This document shows, piece after piece, positions 18,001 through 26,576 of a DNA stretch of 64,000 bases. Source of the stretch: Tabrizicola thermarum. GTDB lineage: Bacteria; Pseudomonadota; Alphaproteobacteria; Rhodobacterales; Rhodobacteraceae. The notes under the pieces were generated by a model. That model was not told the origin of the DNA. It saw only the letters and a list, made by a program, of their open reading frames with translations, and searched no databases. Location of the stretch: assembly GCF_003574395.1 (NCBI RefSeq), contig NZ_QMJY01000082.1, forward strand, positions 62,001-126,000, given 5' to 3'. The position numbers and the translations under genes are program-made. How positions within the stretch are numbered: the stretch's first letter is position 1; the number at the start of each line of letters is the position of its first letter.

Positions 18001-18180
18001 GGCGACTCTTCCCTTTTGGCAAATTGCGCGGAAACTAAGGGGCGGGGGCGGCAGGGTCAAGGGCGGATGCGAAAAGGTTTTTCCATTCGGATCAATGGCT
18101 TGCGGAAATCAGGCGCGGTTGCGGTCGGGATCGGTTCGGGGTAGACTCGGCCTTTGGGGAAACTATCGGAAAGTCTGACC

Positions 18181-18639
18181 ATGCTTTTGCGCGACCGTCT
18201 GCAGACGGCCCTCAAGGAGGCCATGAAGGCCAAGGAGGCCGACCGGCTTTCGACGCTGCGTCTGATAAACGCCGCGATCAAGGACCGCGAGATCGCCATT
18301 CGCGGCGAAGCGGATGCGGGCGAGGTCGGCGAGGCCGAGATCCTGCAGATCATGGGCAAGATGGTGAAGCAGCGCCAGGAATCGGCACGGGCCTATGAAG
18401 AGGGCGGGCGGCTGGAGCTGGCCGAAAAGGAACTGGCCGAAATCGCCGTGATCCAGGAGTTCCTGCCGCGTCAGATGGATGAGGGCGAAATCGCGGCGGC
18501 GGTCGAGGCGGCGGTGGCCGAGACGGGGGCGGCCTCGATCCGCGACGTGGGCAAGGTGATGGCGGCGCTGAAGGCGAAATACACCGGCCAGATGGATTTC
18601 GGCGCGGTCGGTGCGCTGGTCAAGGCGCGGCTGGGGTAG
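18181..18639 (+). CDS. GatB/YqeY-domain protein
   Basis: 152 residues, full length for the YqeY family: MLLRDRLQTALKEAMKAKEA at the start, then LSTLRLINAAIKDREIA, KQRQESARAYEEGGRLELAE, EFLPRQM and the C-terminal GKVMAALKAKYTGQMDFG. The fold is related to the tRNA-binding tail of GatB; a role in tRNA-dependent amidation is suspected but unproven for the family. It lies divergent to carA with 180 bp between starts. Confidence 0.92.
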   Translation: MLLRDRLQTALKEAMKAKEADRLSTLRLINAAIKDREIAIRGEADAGEVGEAEILQIMGKMVKQRQESARAYEEGGRLELAEKELAEIAVIQEFLPRQMDEGEIAAAVEAAVAETGAASIRDVGKVMAALKAKYTGQMDFGAVGALVKARLG

Positions 18640-18669
18640 GGTTCCTCCCCAGCCGGGGGATGATCCGGC

Positions 18670-19062
18670 TTACTCCGGGTATTTGCGGGCGGCCTTGGCA
18701 ACGCCAAGCTTGCCGCCCGACTTCTTGCTTTGCGCGCTTGCGGTCCATTCGTAGGTGTGCGCGCCGCTGGGGGGGCAGGGGCTCTTGTATTTGAATGCGC
18801 CCGGCTCGATGACAGTCTGGCCGCTGTAGGCCACGACACCGCCGCCGTGATTGAAATCTGGCACATTCTTGTCGACCAGCTTGAACCGGATGAACTTCGT
18901 GCCCTCCGGCACATCCTTCAGCATGAACCGGGGATTGGCGACGGTGTTCGGGTTACCGGAGGTGCAGGATTTCAGTCCGTCCCAGGTGAAAGATATCTCG
19001 AATGCAAAGGTGGGCGTGGCCAGTGCAAGCGCGACGACAGCTGCAAGCGAGAATTTCGGCAT
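18670..19062 (-). CDS. secreted PEBP/YbhB-like protein
   Basis: 130 residues with a signal peptide (FSLAAVVALALATPTFA). The mature domain resembles small phosphatidylethanolamine-binding (YbhB/Raf-kinase-inhibitor-like) proteins: TSGNPNTVANPRFMLKDVPEGT, FIRFKLVDKNVPDFNHGGG and PCPPSGAHTYEWTASA. Two cysteines (KSCTSG, SPCPPSG) could pair in the periplasm. The ligand is unknown. The start MPKFSLAAV is chosen because the longer reading places 26 non-signal residues in front. Confidence 0.72.
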   Translation of the reverse strand: MPKFSLAAVVALALATPTFAFEISFTWDGLKSCTSGNPNTVANPRFMLKDVPEGTKFIRFKLVDKNVPDFNHGGGVVAYSGQTVIEPGAFKYKSPCPPSGAHTYEWTASAQSKKSGGKLGVAKAARKYPE

Positions 19063-19156
19063 GATCGTCTTCTCCTCGGTGATGCAATACCGATCCGGTT
19101 GCGCTGTGGCGTAGATATGTCCGGTTTGGGACGGTTCCAAGGCTTGTCGCGAAGGA

Positions 19157-19642
19157 TCAGGTCAGTTGGGCGATCCGGTCCTGCAGCTCGTGGTGCAGCG
19201 CGATCCGTTCCTCTTCCGACAGGAAGGCGCCCAGTTCCACCTCGCGCCCCTCGCCCTTCAGCGTCAGGTAGTACGGCACCGGGCCGCCGGTCTTGTGCAG
19301 CGTGATGCGCAGCCAGTAGGGATTGGCCTCCCAGTCCTGACGGCGGCCCTTCGGCCCGTGGCGGACCAGCGAGATGCGGTCGCGGGACAGGCGCAGGTCC
19401 TCGACGATGTCGCGGTCGCGTCCGTTCTTGCGCAGGGCGAACCAGATCCCCCAGATCGTGCCAAGAAGGAAGGGCAAAAGCGCCCAGAGCACCGGGCTGC
19501 CGAAGACGCCAAGCAGCGGAAAGGAGATCAGCGCGGCGGTTGCGCCGATGAACCAGACAAAGCCGCGCTGGGTCAGCGACCGATGCGGCCAGAGGTGCAG
19601 GCGCTGGTCCGCGCCGTCAGGAGGAAGCCATTCGTAGGGCAT
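19157..19642 (-). CDS. DUF2244 membrane protein
   Basis: 161 residues. Two hydrophobic segments (FVWFIGATAALISFPLLGVF and WALLPFLLGTIWGIWFAL) are followed by a soluble domain with RDIVEDLRLSRDRISLVRHG, WEANPYWLRITLHK and FLSEEERIALHHEL. This is the DUF2244 layout common in alphaproteobacteria, often found near respiratory oxidase genes, as here (ctaD begins ~1 kb downstream on the same strand). The function is unknown. Confidence 0.85.
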   Translation of the reverse strand: MPYEWLPPDGADQRLHLWPHRSLTQRGFVWFIGATAALISFPLLGVFGSPVLWALLPFLLGTIWGIWFALRKNGRDRDIVEDLRLSRDRISLVRHGPKGRRQDWEANPYWLRITLHKTGGPVPYYLTLKGEGREVELGAFLSEEERIALHHELQDRIAQLT

Positions 19643-19673
19643 TGCGGAGGATCACCATACGGACGAAGGACGC

Positions 19674-20624
19674 CTAGTTCGCGGCGCTGGCAAGGAACTG
19701 GTCGAAGGCGGTCTTGTAGGCGGCGGGGTCCTCGGCAAACGAGCCGAGGTGGTCGGCCCTGGTCCAGAGCGTGACAGTCGGAGCGCTGCGGGCGGCGGCC
19801 AGGGTTTGCGAGGGGCCGATCGGCACGATGCGGTCGGCGGCACCATGCGCGATGAACAGGGGGCCGGGGAAGGCGGCATAGGCATCGACGACTTCGGCGC
19901 GGTCAAGATCAAGGCCGGTCTGAAACGGCAGGATCCGTGCCGCAGCCCAGGCCAGGGCCGCGGACAGGGGCTTGCCCGACTGCCGGCCAAGGTGATCGAC
20001 CACCGCCTTGAAGCTGATCGCGGGACTGTCGAGCGCCACGGCCTTGACCCGCCCGGCCAGCGGGCTTTGCGCCAGGAACTGCCCCAGGATCGCGCCGCCC
20101 ATCGATTCCGAGACCACGAGGACGCCGGGGCTGCTGTCCTCGGGCACCATGTAGGCGACAGCGGCCTCGAGGTCGGGCCATTCCGACAGGCCGAAACCGT
20201 AGCGCCCGCTGGGATCGGCCGGGCCGCCGGGATCGTTGCGGTAGGTGATGAGCAGGACGCTCCACCCCGCCTGGTGCAGCAGGGACAGGTGGCGATAGCC
20301 GTCCTCGCGCGCGCCGGCGATGCCGTGGACATAGATCGCGCGCCCGACTTCGGCCCCGACGGCGGGGACGAGCCAGGCCTCGCTGGCCCCAAGCGGGGTT
20401 TCGATCCTGACGGTTTCGAAGGGCAGGGACAGGGCCGCCATCGGATCGCCCCGATAGCCGAGCGCCAAGGGGTCGCTGGGTGGCTCGGCGGTGGCGAGGA
20501 CGGCGGCGATCGGTCCCGTGCGCAGGATGCCGGCGAGCGTGTAGGACAGGAAGTAGCCGCCGATGCCGACATATCCGACCAGCGCAAGCGCGAGGATCAG
20601 GACGATGAAGACGACGATGCGCAT
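19674..20624 (-). CDS. membrane-anchored alpha/beta hydrolase
   Basis: 316 residues. An N-terminal hydrophobic anchor (VVFIVLILALALVGYVGIGG) is followed by an alpha/beta-hydrolase fold. Oxyanion/strand segment AIYVHGIAGAREDGYRHL, nucleophile elbow VVSESMGGAILG, acid in HGAADRIVPIG and catalytic His in TRADHLGSF. It probably acts on esters or lipids at the membrane; the substrate is unknown. It starts 32 bp downstream of the DUF2244 gene's 5' side in the same orientation; ctaD is the next gene upstream. Confidence 0.82.
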   Translation of the reverse strand: MRIVVFIVLILALALVGYVGIGGYFLSYTLAGILRTGPIAAVLATAEPPSDPLALGYRGDPMAALSLPFETVRIETPLGASEAWLVPAVGAEVGRAIYVHGIAGAREDGYRHLSLLHQAGWSVLLITYRNDPGGPADPSGRYGFGLSEWPDLEAAVAYMVPEDSSPGVLVVSESMGGAILGQFLAQSPLAGRVKAVALDSPAISFKAVVDHLGRQSGKPLSAALAWAAARILPFQTGLDLDRAEVVDAYAAFPGPLFIAHGAADRIVPIGPSQTLAAARSAPTVTLWTRADHLGSFAEDPAAYKTAFDQFLASAAN

Positions 20625-20649
20625 CGGGGATATTCCTTGTGGAAATGAC

Positions 20650-20683
20650 GAAGGCCCCGGGGGAGGTTCCGCCCGGGGCCTTC
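20650..20683 (-). terminator. terminator of ctaD
   Basis: A perfect 12-bp stem GAAGGCCCCGGG / CCCGGGGCCTTC with a 10-nt loop starts 17 bp after the ctaD stop on the minus strand. The downstream T content is low, as often in high-GC genomes. Confidence 0.65.
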
Positions 20684-20699
20684 AGTTCAGCTCAGGCGC

Positions 20700-22379
20700 C
20701 TAGTGCGCGTGGCTCTTGTCCCAGTCGGACGGCTTGGGCAGCTGCTCGAACGTATGCTCGGGCGGCGGCGAGGGCAGGGTCCATTCCAGGGTGTCGGCGT
20801 ATTCGTTCCAGTAGTTGTTCTCGGTCACGCGACGGCCCCAGAGGAGCGTGTAGAACACGATGCCGATGAAGAACACGAAGGAGGCGAACGAGATGAAGGC
20901 ACCGACCGAGGAGAACCAGTTCCAGTAGGCGAAAGCCTCCGGATAGTCGATGTAGCGGCGCGGCATGCCCTGGCGGCCCAGGAAGTGCTGCGGGAAGAAG
21001 GTCAGGTTCGAGCCGATGAACATCATGAAGAAGTGCAGCTTGCCCGCCCATTCCGGATACTGGCGGCCCGACATCTTGCCGATCCAGTAGTAGATTCCGG
21101 CGAAGATCCCGAAAACGGCACCCAGGCTCATCACATAGTGGAAGTGGGCGACCACGTAGTAGGTGTCGTGGTAGGCGCGGTCCACCGGGGCCTGGGACAG
21201 GACGATGCCCGTGACGCCGCCGACGGTAAAGAGGAACAGGAAGCCGAAGGCCCAGAGCATCGGGGTCTTGAACTCGACCGAGCCGCCCCAGATCGTCGCG
21301 ATCCACGAGAAGATCTTCACCCCCGTCGGCACCGCGATGACCATCGTCGCCAGCATGAAGTAGCTTTGCTGCGTCAGGCTCATCCCGGCGGTGTACATGT
21401 GGTGCGCCCAGACGACGAAGCCCAGGACGCCGATCGCCACCATCGCATAGACCATCGGCAGGTAGCCGAAGATCGGTTTGCGCGCAAAGGTCGAGATCAC
21501 ATGGCTGATGATGCCGAAGGCGGGGATGATGATGATGTAGACCTCGGGGTGGCCGAAGAACCACAGGATGTGCTGGTAGAGGACCGGGTCACCGCCGCCC
21601 GAGGGCGCGAAGAAGGTGGTGCCGAAGTTCCGGTCGGTCAGCAGCATGGTGATGGCACCGGCCAGCACCGGCAGGGCCAGCAGGATCAGCCAGGCGGTCA
21701 CGAAGATCGACCAGGCGAAGAGCGGCACCTTGTGCAGGGTCATGCCCGGCGCGCGCATGTTCAGGAAGGTGGTGATGATGTTGATCGCGCCCAGGATCGA
21801 CGAGGCACCCGAGAGGTGGACGGCGAAGATCGCCAGGTCCATCGCATAGCCGCCTTCGGCGGTGGTGGTCAGCGGCGGGTACATGACCCAGCCCACGCCC
21901 GAACCCGTCCCGAGATCACCCCCTCCGCCCGGCGCCAGCATCGAGGCCACGCCCAGCGAGGTGCCTGCGACATAGAGCCAGTAGGACAGGTTGTTCATCC
22001 GCGGGAAGGCCATGTCCGGCGCGCCGATCATCAGCGGCATGAAATAGTTGCCGAAGCCGCCGAACAGTGCCGGAATGACGACGAAGAACATCATCAGGAC
22101 GCCGTGATAGGTGATCATCACGTTCCACAGATGCCCGTTCGGGGTGCAGGTCGCCGAGGCATCGGCGATGAAGCGCGCGCCCTCCTGGCACATGTACTGC
22201 ACGCCCGGCTGCATCAGCTCCATCCGCATGTAGACGGTGAAGATGACCGAGATCAGGCCGACGAGACCGCCTGTGAACAGATACAGGATCCCGATGTCCT
22301 TGTGGTTGGTCGACATGAACCAGCGGGTGAAGAACCCGGGTCTGTGGTGTTCGTGGCCATGGATGGCTGCGTCTGCCAT
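20700..22379 (-). CDS. ctaD: cytochrome c oxidase subunit I (aa3-type)
   Basis: 559 residues with about 12 membrane helices. Haem and CuB ligands are visible: [13 protein letters not shown] (haem a His), [18 protein letters not shown] (CuB His and cross-linked Tyr), [10 protein letters not shown] (two CuB His) and [10 protein letters not shown] (haem a3 and haem a His). The K-channel Thr/Lys region and the D-channel NxxxxxN segment ([10 protein letters not shown]) are intact, so it is a proton-pumping A-type oxidase. It stands alone, apart from ctaC/ctaE, as in Paracoccus and Rhodobacter. The cytochrome c2/c550 gene is directly upstream. Confidence 0.97.
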   Translation of the reverse strand: MADAAIHGHEHHRPGFFTRWFMSTNHKDIGILYLFTGGLVGLISVIFTVYMRMELMQPGVQYMCQEGARFIADASATCTPNGHLWNVMITYHGVLMMFFVVIPALFGGFGNYFMPLMIGAPDMAFPRMNNLSYWLYVAGTSLGVASMLAPGGGGDLGTGSGVGWVMYPPLTTTAEGGYAMDLAIFAVHLSGASSILGAINIITTFLNMRAPGMTLHKVPLFAWSIFVTAWLILLALPVLAGAITMLLTDRNFGTTFFAPSGGGDPVLYQHILWFFGHPEVYIIIIPAFGIISHVISTFARKPIFGYLPMVYAMVAIGVLGFVVWAHHMYTAGMSLTQQSYFMLATMVIAVPTGVKIFSWIATIWGGSVEFKTPMLWAFGFLFLFTVGGVTGIVLSQAPVDRAYHDTYYVVAHFHYVMSLGAVFGIFAGIYYWIGKMSGRQYPEWAGKLHFFMMFIGSNLTFFPQHFLGRQGMPRRYIDYPEAFAYWNWFSSVGAFISFASFVFFIGIVFYTLLWGRRVTENNYWNEYADTLEWTLPSPPPEHTFEQLPKPSDWDKSHAH

Positions 22380-22534
22380 TGGCGTCCTCCGCTTTGGTCG
22401 TTCCGTGATTCCGTTTGCTGCCCGTTAATCGGACCGCCCGGTTTCCCTTGTCTTCATGTCTTTAGCGGTGCCGACGGTAGGTCGCAATGCACGACTTTGC
22501 CGCAGTCGCAAGATTCTGGGCCCGAATGGGAAAA

Positions 22535-22561
22535 GGCGCGGCTCCGATCCGGAACCGCGCC
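22535..22561 (-). terminator. intrinsic terminator of cycA
   Basis: Stem GGCGCGG...CCGCGCC with inner TCCG/CGGA pairing and an ATC loop. On the minus strand it is followed by TTTTCCC. It lies 24 bp after the cycA stop and separates cycA from ctaD, which would then need its own promoter in the remaining ~155 bp. Confidence 0.8.
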
Positions 22562-22585
22562 CCAGGGTGACGTCGTCAGGCGAGA

Positions 22586-22996
22586 TTACTGCGCGACCGA
22601 TGCGAGGTAGGCGGCCACGTCCTCGCCACCGGAAGCCAGTTTGAAGGACATCTTCGACTTCGCGGCATTGTCGCCAAGCGCCTCTTTCAGATAGGCGGCC
22701 GGATCGGCCACATAGGCCGCAAGGCTGGCTTCGTCCCAGACGGCGCCCTTGGCCCCCAGGGCGGCGATGGATTCGCCGTATTTGAAGTCCGGGTCCGAGG
22801 CGACGGCGCGGCCGATGACGCCATAGAGGTTGGGACCGGTGCGGCCGCCCTTCTGGATCTCGGTCCCGTCGGGGGCGATCACGGAATGGCAGGCCTTGCA
22901 CTTCTTGAACGTTTCCTCGCCGGCAGCCGGGTCGCCCGCGAAGGCCGGCACGGCCAGAGCGGAGGCGGCAACGGCAAGAAGGATGAACGTCTTCAT
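22586..22996 (-). CDS. cycA: cytochrome c2 / c550
   Basis: 136 residues with a signal peptide (LLAVAASALAVPAFA, cleavage before GDPAAGE). One haem site KKCKACHSV (residues ~33-39) and the distal methionine in KSKMSFKLASG. The segments GRTGPNLYGVIGR and AWDEASLAAYVADPAAYLKE-type layout match the medium-length bacterial cytochrome c2/c550 family. It carries electrons from the bc1 complex to the aa3 oxidase encoded next door (and to reaction centres in phototrophs). It has its own terminator. Confidence 0.92.
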   Translation of the reverse strand: MKTFILLAVAASALAVPAFAGDPAAGEETFKKCKACHSVIAPDGTEIQKGGRTGPNLYGVIGRAVASDPDFKYGESIAALGAKGAVWDEASLAAYVADPAAYLKEALGDNAAKSKMSFKLASGGEDVAAYLASVAQ

Positions 22997-23086
22997 GATG
23001 TCCTCGTGTTTGTCCGGGCGCGAAGCTGCACCCCCGAGACGGGAACATGAGGGCGTGCGGCCTTGATATGCAATAGCATCTTGGTG

Positions 23087-23758
23087 CTATGTGACAACTT
23101 GGCAGGCGCGGGCGCGGTTGAAACTCCGCTCGAAGCTTGCCATTAGCGCTGCGTCCAGATCGGCCATCGTCACCGGCAGGCCAAGGTCCACCAGGCTGGT
23201 GACCCCGTGGTCGCGGATGCCGCAGGGGATGATTCCGGCGAAATGCGACAGGTCGGGTTCCACGTTGATCGAGATGCCGTGAAAGCTGACCCAGCGGCGC
23301 AGCTTGATCCCGATGGCGGCGATCTTGTCCTCGGTCGGGCGGCCATCTGGGCCGGGGCGGTCGGGACGCTGGACCCAGACGCCGACGCGGCCCTCGCGGA
23401 TCTCGCCCGTGACGTTGAACTCGGCCAGGGTGTCGATCACCCAGCGTTCGAGGTCGCGGACAAAGCAGCGCACGTCGCCGCCCCGCGCCTTGACGTCGAG
23501 CATCGTGTAGATCACCCGCTGTCCCGGCCCGTGATAGGTGTATTGCCCGCCGCGCCCGACCGGGTAGACCGGAAAGCGGTCGGGATCGACCAGATCGGCG
23601 GGCTTCGCCGAGGTGCCCGCGGTGTAAAGAGGCGGATGCTCCAGCAGCCAGATCGCCTCGCCCGCGCGCCCTTCGGTCATCGCGGCGACATGGGCCTCCA
23701 TCGCCGCGAGGGTCTCGGGGTAGGGGGCCAGGCCCGGGATATGCGTCCAGTCAACCAT
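23087..23758 (-). CDS. lipB: octanoyltransferase (lipoate biosynthesis)
   Basis: 223 residues. It moves octanoyl from ACP to lipoyl domains through a Cys/Lys pair. Visible are [58 protein letters not shown] with the catalytic Lys, and [16 protein letters not shown] with the catalytic Cys. The start [10 protein letters not shown] is preferred; an upstream in-frame ATG would add 35 basic residues. A small AATAGCA/TGCTATT-type stem overlaps its stop codon. Confidence 0.95.
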   Translation of the reverse strand: MVDWTHIPGLAPYPETLAAMEAHVAAMTEGRAGEAIWLLEHPPLYTAGTSAKPADLVDPDRFPVYPVGRGGQYTYHGPGQRVIYTMLDVKARGGDVRCFVRDLERWVIDTLAEFNVTGEIREGRVGVWVQRPDRPGPDGRPTEDKIAAIGIKLRRWVSFHGISINVEPDLSHFAGIIPCGIRDHGVTSLVDLGLPVTMADLDAALMASFERSFNRARACQVVT

Positions 23759-23910
23759 CCCATGCGTGATAATCCTGTCTGCCCCGATGATCCATAGCCG
23801 CCGACGCGATCCGGCGACCGATCGGATTGCGGACAGGTCCCGAAAGAAAAAGCCCCTTTTCATCCCGCGCGACTGCCGCTAGATAGCGGGCGTCCATACC
23901 GGGCCCACAT

Positions 23911-23997
23911 GCGGATGTGGCGGAATTGGTAGACGCGCAGCGTTGAGGTCGCTGTTCCTTAACCGGAGTGAAAGTTCGAGTCTTTTCATCCGCACCA
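23911..23997 (+). tRNA. tRNA-Leu (GAG anticodon)
   Basis: An 87-nt type II cloverleaf. Acceptor strand GCGGATG pairs with CATCCGC, followed by discriminator A and encoded CCA (23995-23997). The D-loop is AATTGGTAGACGC and the anticodon stem CAGCG/CGCTG carries loop TTGAGGT, anticodon GAG. A long variable arm and T-arm TTCGAGT are present. It reads CUC/CUU leucine codons. Confidence 0.95.
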
Positions 23998-24016
23998 GGG
24001 TTCGTTGGACAATACC

Positions 24017-24044
24017 AAGGGCGTGGGGGAAACCCCGCGCCCTT
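24017..24044 (+). terminator. hairpin after tRNA-Leu
   Basis: Stem AAGGGCG/CGCCCTT with inner GGGG/CCCC and a GAAA loop lies 19 bp after the tRNA, followed by TTGCCTTTGCC. A likely terminator or tRNA 3'-processing boundary. Confidence 0.65.
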
Positions 24045-24282
24045 TGCCTTTGCCGCGCGACCCTGCCGCAGGATTGCCTCCTTTTCTTGCGCCGATTGCA
24101 GGCAGATCGGCTGCGGAACCGTGCAATACTGTGCGTTCTTCCCGTAACGGCGCAAACTGGCCCGGACAGGTCGCCAAAGTGCCTTCTGGCGTCGAAAAAG
24201 TGCGTTGCATTGGGGGGCCGGTTTCGGTTTAGTCGAATCAAGCCAGAGGGCGGTAAGCCCCGGAACCATCAGGGAGACACGG

Positions 24283-25383
24283 GTGACGCAAGAGCCCCGC
24301 ACCGACGCCTTCGTCGCGTTCGAGCATGTTCAGAAAAGCTATGACGGGGTCACGCTTGTCGTGAAGGACCTGAACCTGTCGATCGGCAAGGGCGAGTTCC
24401 TGACGATGCTTGGCCCGTCGGGCTCGGGCAAGACGACCTGCCTGATGATGCTGGCGGGGTTCGAGACCGCCACGCATGGCGAGATCAAGCTGGACGGGGT
24501 GAACATCAACCAGGTGCCGCCGCACAAGCGCGGGATCGGCATGGTGTTCCAGAATTACGCGCTTTTCCCGCACATGACCGTGGGGGAGAACCTGGCCTTT
24601 CCGCTGGAAGTGCGCGGCATGGGCAAGGACGAGCGTGAGGCGAAGATCAAGCGCGCCCTGGACATGGTTCAGATGGGGGCCTATGCGAACCGCCGTCCGG
24701 CGCAGCTTTCGGGTGGCCAGCAGCAGCGGATCGCTCTGGCCCGCGCGCTGGTGTTCGATCCCAAGCTCGTCCTGATGGACGAACCCCTTGGCGCACTGGA
24801 CAAGCAGCTGCGCGAACACATGCAGTTCGAGATCAAGCATCTGCATGAATCGCTTGGGATCACCGTGGTCTATGTGACCCACGACCAGGGCGAGGCGCTG
24901 ACCATGTCGGATCGCGTGGCCGTGTTCAACGATGGCAGGATCCAGCAGCTTGCGCCCCCTGCGGACCTGTACGAACGCCCCGAAAACAGCTTCGTCGCCC
25001 AGTTCATCGGCGAGAACAACAAGCTTCTGGGCACGATCGAGGAATTGACCGGCGACCGGGCGCTGGTCCGGCTTGCGACCGGCGAGCTGATCGACGCCAC
25101 CGCCGTCAACGCAAGGGAAAAGGGCGGCAAGACGCTGGTCTCGATCCGGCCCGAGCGGGTGGAGTTCAAGCCCGAGATGATGCCGCCCGGCGCCCACACG
25201 ATCGACGCCGAAGTGGTCGAGATCATCTACATGGGCGACATCCTGCGCGCGGTTCTGAAAGTCGCGGGCTCGGACGGGTTCGTGATGAAGATGCGCAACA
25301 CGCTGGGCCAGACGAAGCTGACGCCCGGCCAGAAGATCAAGGTGGGCTGGCATCCCCAGGATGCCCGCGCGCTGGATCCTTGA
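24283..25383 (+). CDS. potA: polyamine-type ABC transporter ATP-binding protein
   Basis: 366 residues. Walker A GPSGSGKTTC (~residue 45), Q-loop VFQNYALFPHMTVGEN, signature LSGGQQQRIALARAL, Walker B LVLMDEPLGALD and H-loop VTHDQGEAL. A C-terminal TOBE domain (~residues 270-366, VSIRPERVEF) follows. It starts at GTG (24283) after AGGGAGA; the longer upstream reading is not family-like. It energises the transporter made by the next three genes. Family is PotA/CUT-like; polyamine or a related cation is the likely cargo, not proven by sequence. Confidence 0.9.
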   Translation: MTQEPRTDAFVAFEHVQKSYDGVTLVVKDLNLSIGKGEFLTMLGPSGSGKTTCLMMLAGFETATHGEIKLDGVNINQVPPHKRGIGMVFQNYALFPHMTVGENLAFPLEVRGMGKDEREAKIKRALDMVQMGAYANRRPAQLSGGQQQRIALARALVFDPKLVLMDEPLGALDKQLREHMQFEIKHLHESLGITVVYVTHDQGEALTMSDRVAVFNDGRIQQLAPPADLYERPENSFVAQFIGENNKLLGTIEELTGDRALVRLATGELIDATAVNAREKGGKTLVSIRPERVEFKPEMMPPGAHTIDAEVVEIIYMGDILRAVLKVAGSDGFVMKMRNTLGQTKLTPGQKIKVGWHPQDARALDP

Positions 25384-25440
25384 TACCGAAGCGGCCGCGA
25401 TGACCGGCCAGTGCAACCAACCAAGACAGGGAGACTGCCA

Positions 25441-26514
25441 ATGAAGAAGACCCTTATCCTTACCACCGCTCTGGTCAGCTTTGGCTTTGCCGCCAATGCC
25501 GACGTGACGGTCATGTCCTGGGGCGGTGCCTATGGCGCGGCCCAGACCGAAGCCCATGTGAAGCCCTGGTCGGCCAAGACCGGCAATCCCGCGATCATGG
25601 TCGACAGCGACAACCCGGCCCCGGCGATCAAGGCGATGGTCGAAGCCGGCAACGTGACCGTCGATGTCGCCTCGGTCGAATATGCCGACGCGATCCGTCT
25701 GTGCGACGAAGGCATCCTGGAGCCGATCGACGCCGCCAGCCTGCCGCCCGCCCCGGATGGCACCCCGGCGACCGAGGATTTCCTGCCCGGTGCGATCACC
25801 GAATGCGGCGTCTCGACCGACATCTGGTCGAACGTCTTTGCCTATGACGCGAGCAAGTTCACCGGCGACAACGTGCCGAAGACGGCAGCCGACTTCTTCG
25901 ACCTGGAGAAATTCCCCGGCAAGCGCGGCCTGAAGAAGGGCGCCAAGGCCGTTCTGGAATTCGCGCTTCTGGGCGATGGTGTTCCGGCCGCCGAGGTCTA
26001 TGACGTGCTGAACACCCCCGAAGGCGTGGATCGTGCCTTTGCCAAGCTGGACACGATCAAGGATCAGGTCGTCTGGTGGGAAGCCGGGGCCCAGCCGCCG
26101 CAGCTTCTGGCCGATGGCGAGGTCGTGATGACCACCGCCTACAACGGCCGGATCTTCAACGCCGCGATGACCGAGGGCAAGCCCTTCGTCATCGTCTGGG
26201 ACGGCCAGATCTACGAAAACGAGATGTACGTCGTGCCGAAGGGCGCGCCGAACAAGGATCTGGCGATGGACTTCATCCGCTATGCCACCTCGACCGAAGG
26301 CCTGCGCGCCCAGGCGCAGCAGATCTCCTACGGGCCGGCCCGCAAGTCGTCCTTCGCGGAACCCATCGTCTTCAAGGACGGCAAGACGGTGATGGCGCCC
26401 CACCTGCCGACCGCGCCGGAGAACCTGGGCAACGCGCTGGAAACCTCGTCCGACTTCTGGGTCGATCATGACGCGGAGCTGAACGAGCGCTTCCAGTCCT
26501 GGCTGGCGCAGTAA
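25441..26514 (+). CDS. periplasmic substrate-binding protein of the PotD/PotF-like ABC transporter
   Basis: 357 residues with a signal peptide (LILTTALVSFGFAANA). The mature protein starts DVTVMSWGGAYGAAQTEAH, typical of cluster-D type binding proteins for polyamines, thiamine or opines. Later conserved segments are WSNVFAYDASKF, FFDLEKFPGKRGLKKG and TTAYNGRIFNA. It lies between the ATPase and the permeases, the usual order for this family. A GC-rich stem-loop follows directly, which may raise its expression over that of the permeases. Confidence 0.88.
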   Translation: MKKTLILTTALVSFGFAANADVTVMSWGGAYGAAQTEAHVKPWSAKTGNPAIMVDSDNPAPAIKAMVEAGNVTVDVASVEYADAIRLCDEGILEPIDAASLPPAPDGTPATEDFLPGAITECGVSTDIWSNVFAYDASKFTGDNVPKTAADFFDLEKFPGKRGLKKGAKAVLEFALLGDGVPAAEVYDVLNTPEGVDRAFAKLDTIKDQVVWWEAGAQPPQLLADGEVVMTTAYNGRIFNAAMTEGKPFVIVWDGQIYENEMYVVPKGAPNKDLAMDFIRYATSTEGLRAQAQQISYGPARKSSFAEPIVFKDGKTVMAPHLPTAPENLGNALETSSDFWVDHDAELNERFQSWLAQ

Positions 26515-26522
26515 ACCGATCT

Positions 26523-26554
26523 CCGGGCGCGGGGGCCCCCCCCCTCGCGCCCGG
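26523..26554 (+). other. intercistronic stem-loop after the binding-protein gene
   Basis: Arms CCGGGCGCG/CGCGCCCGG plus an inner G4/C4 run make a very stable hairpin starting 8 bp after the binding-protein stop and ending 22 bp before the first permease start. It may protect the upstream mRNA from 3' decay or terminate part of the transcripts. Confidence 0.6.
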
Positions 26555-26576
26555 TCCTTCCGAAGACGAGGCAGGC

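Noticed and set aside
23064-23086. FNR-type site (TTGAT half) between lipB and cycA
   Set aside because: Only the left half matches (TTGATATGCAATAG); the right half lacks ATCAA, so I do not call it.
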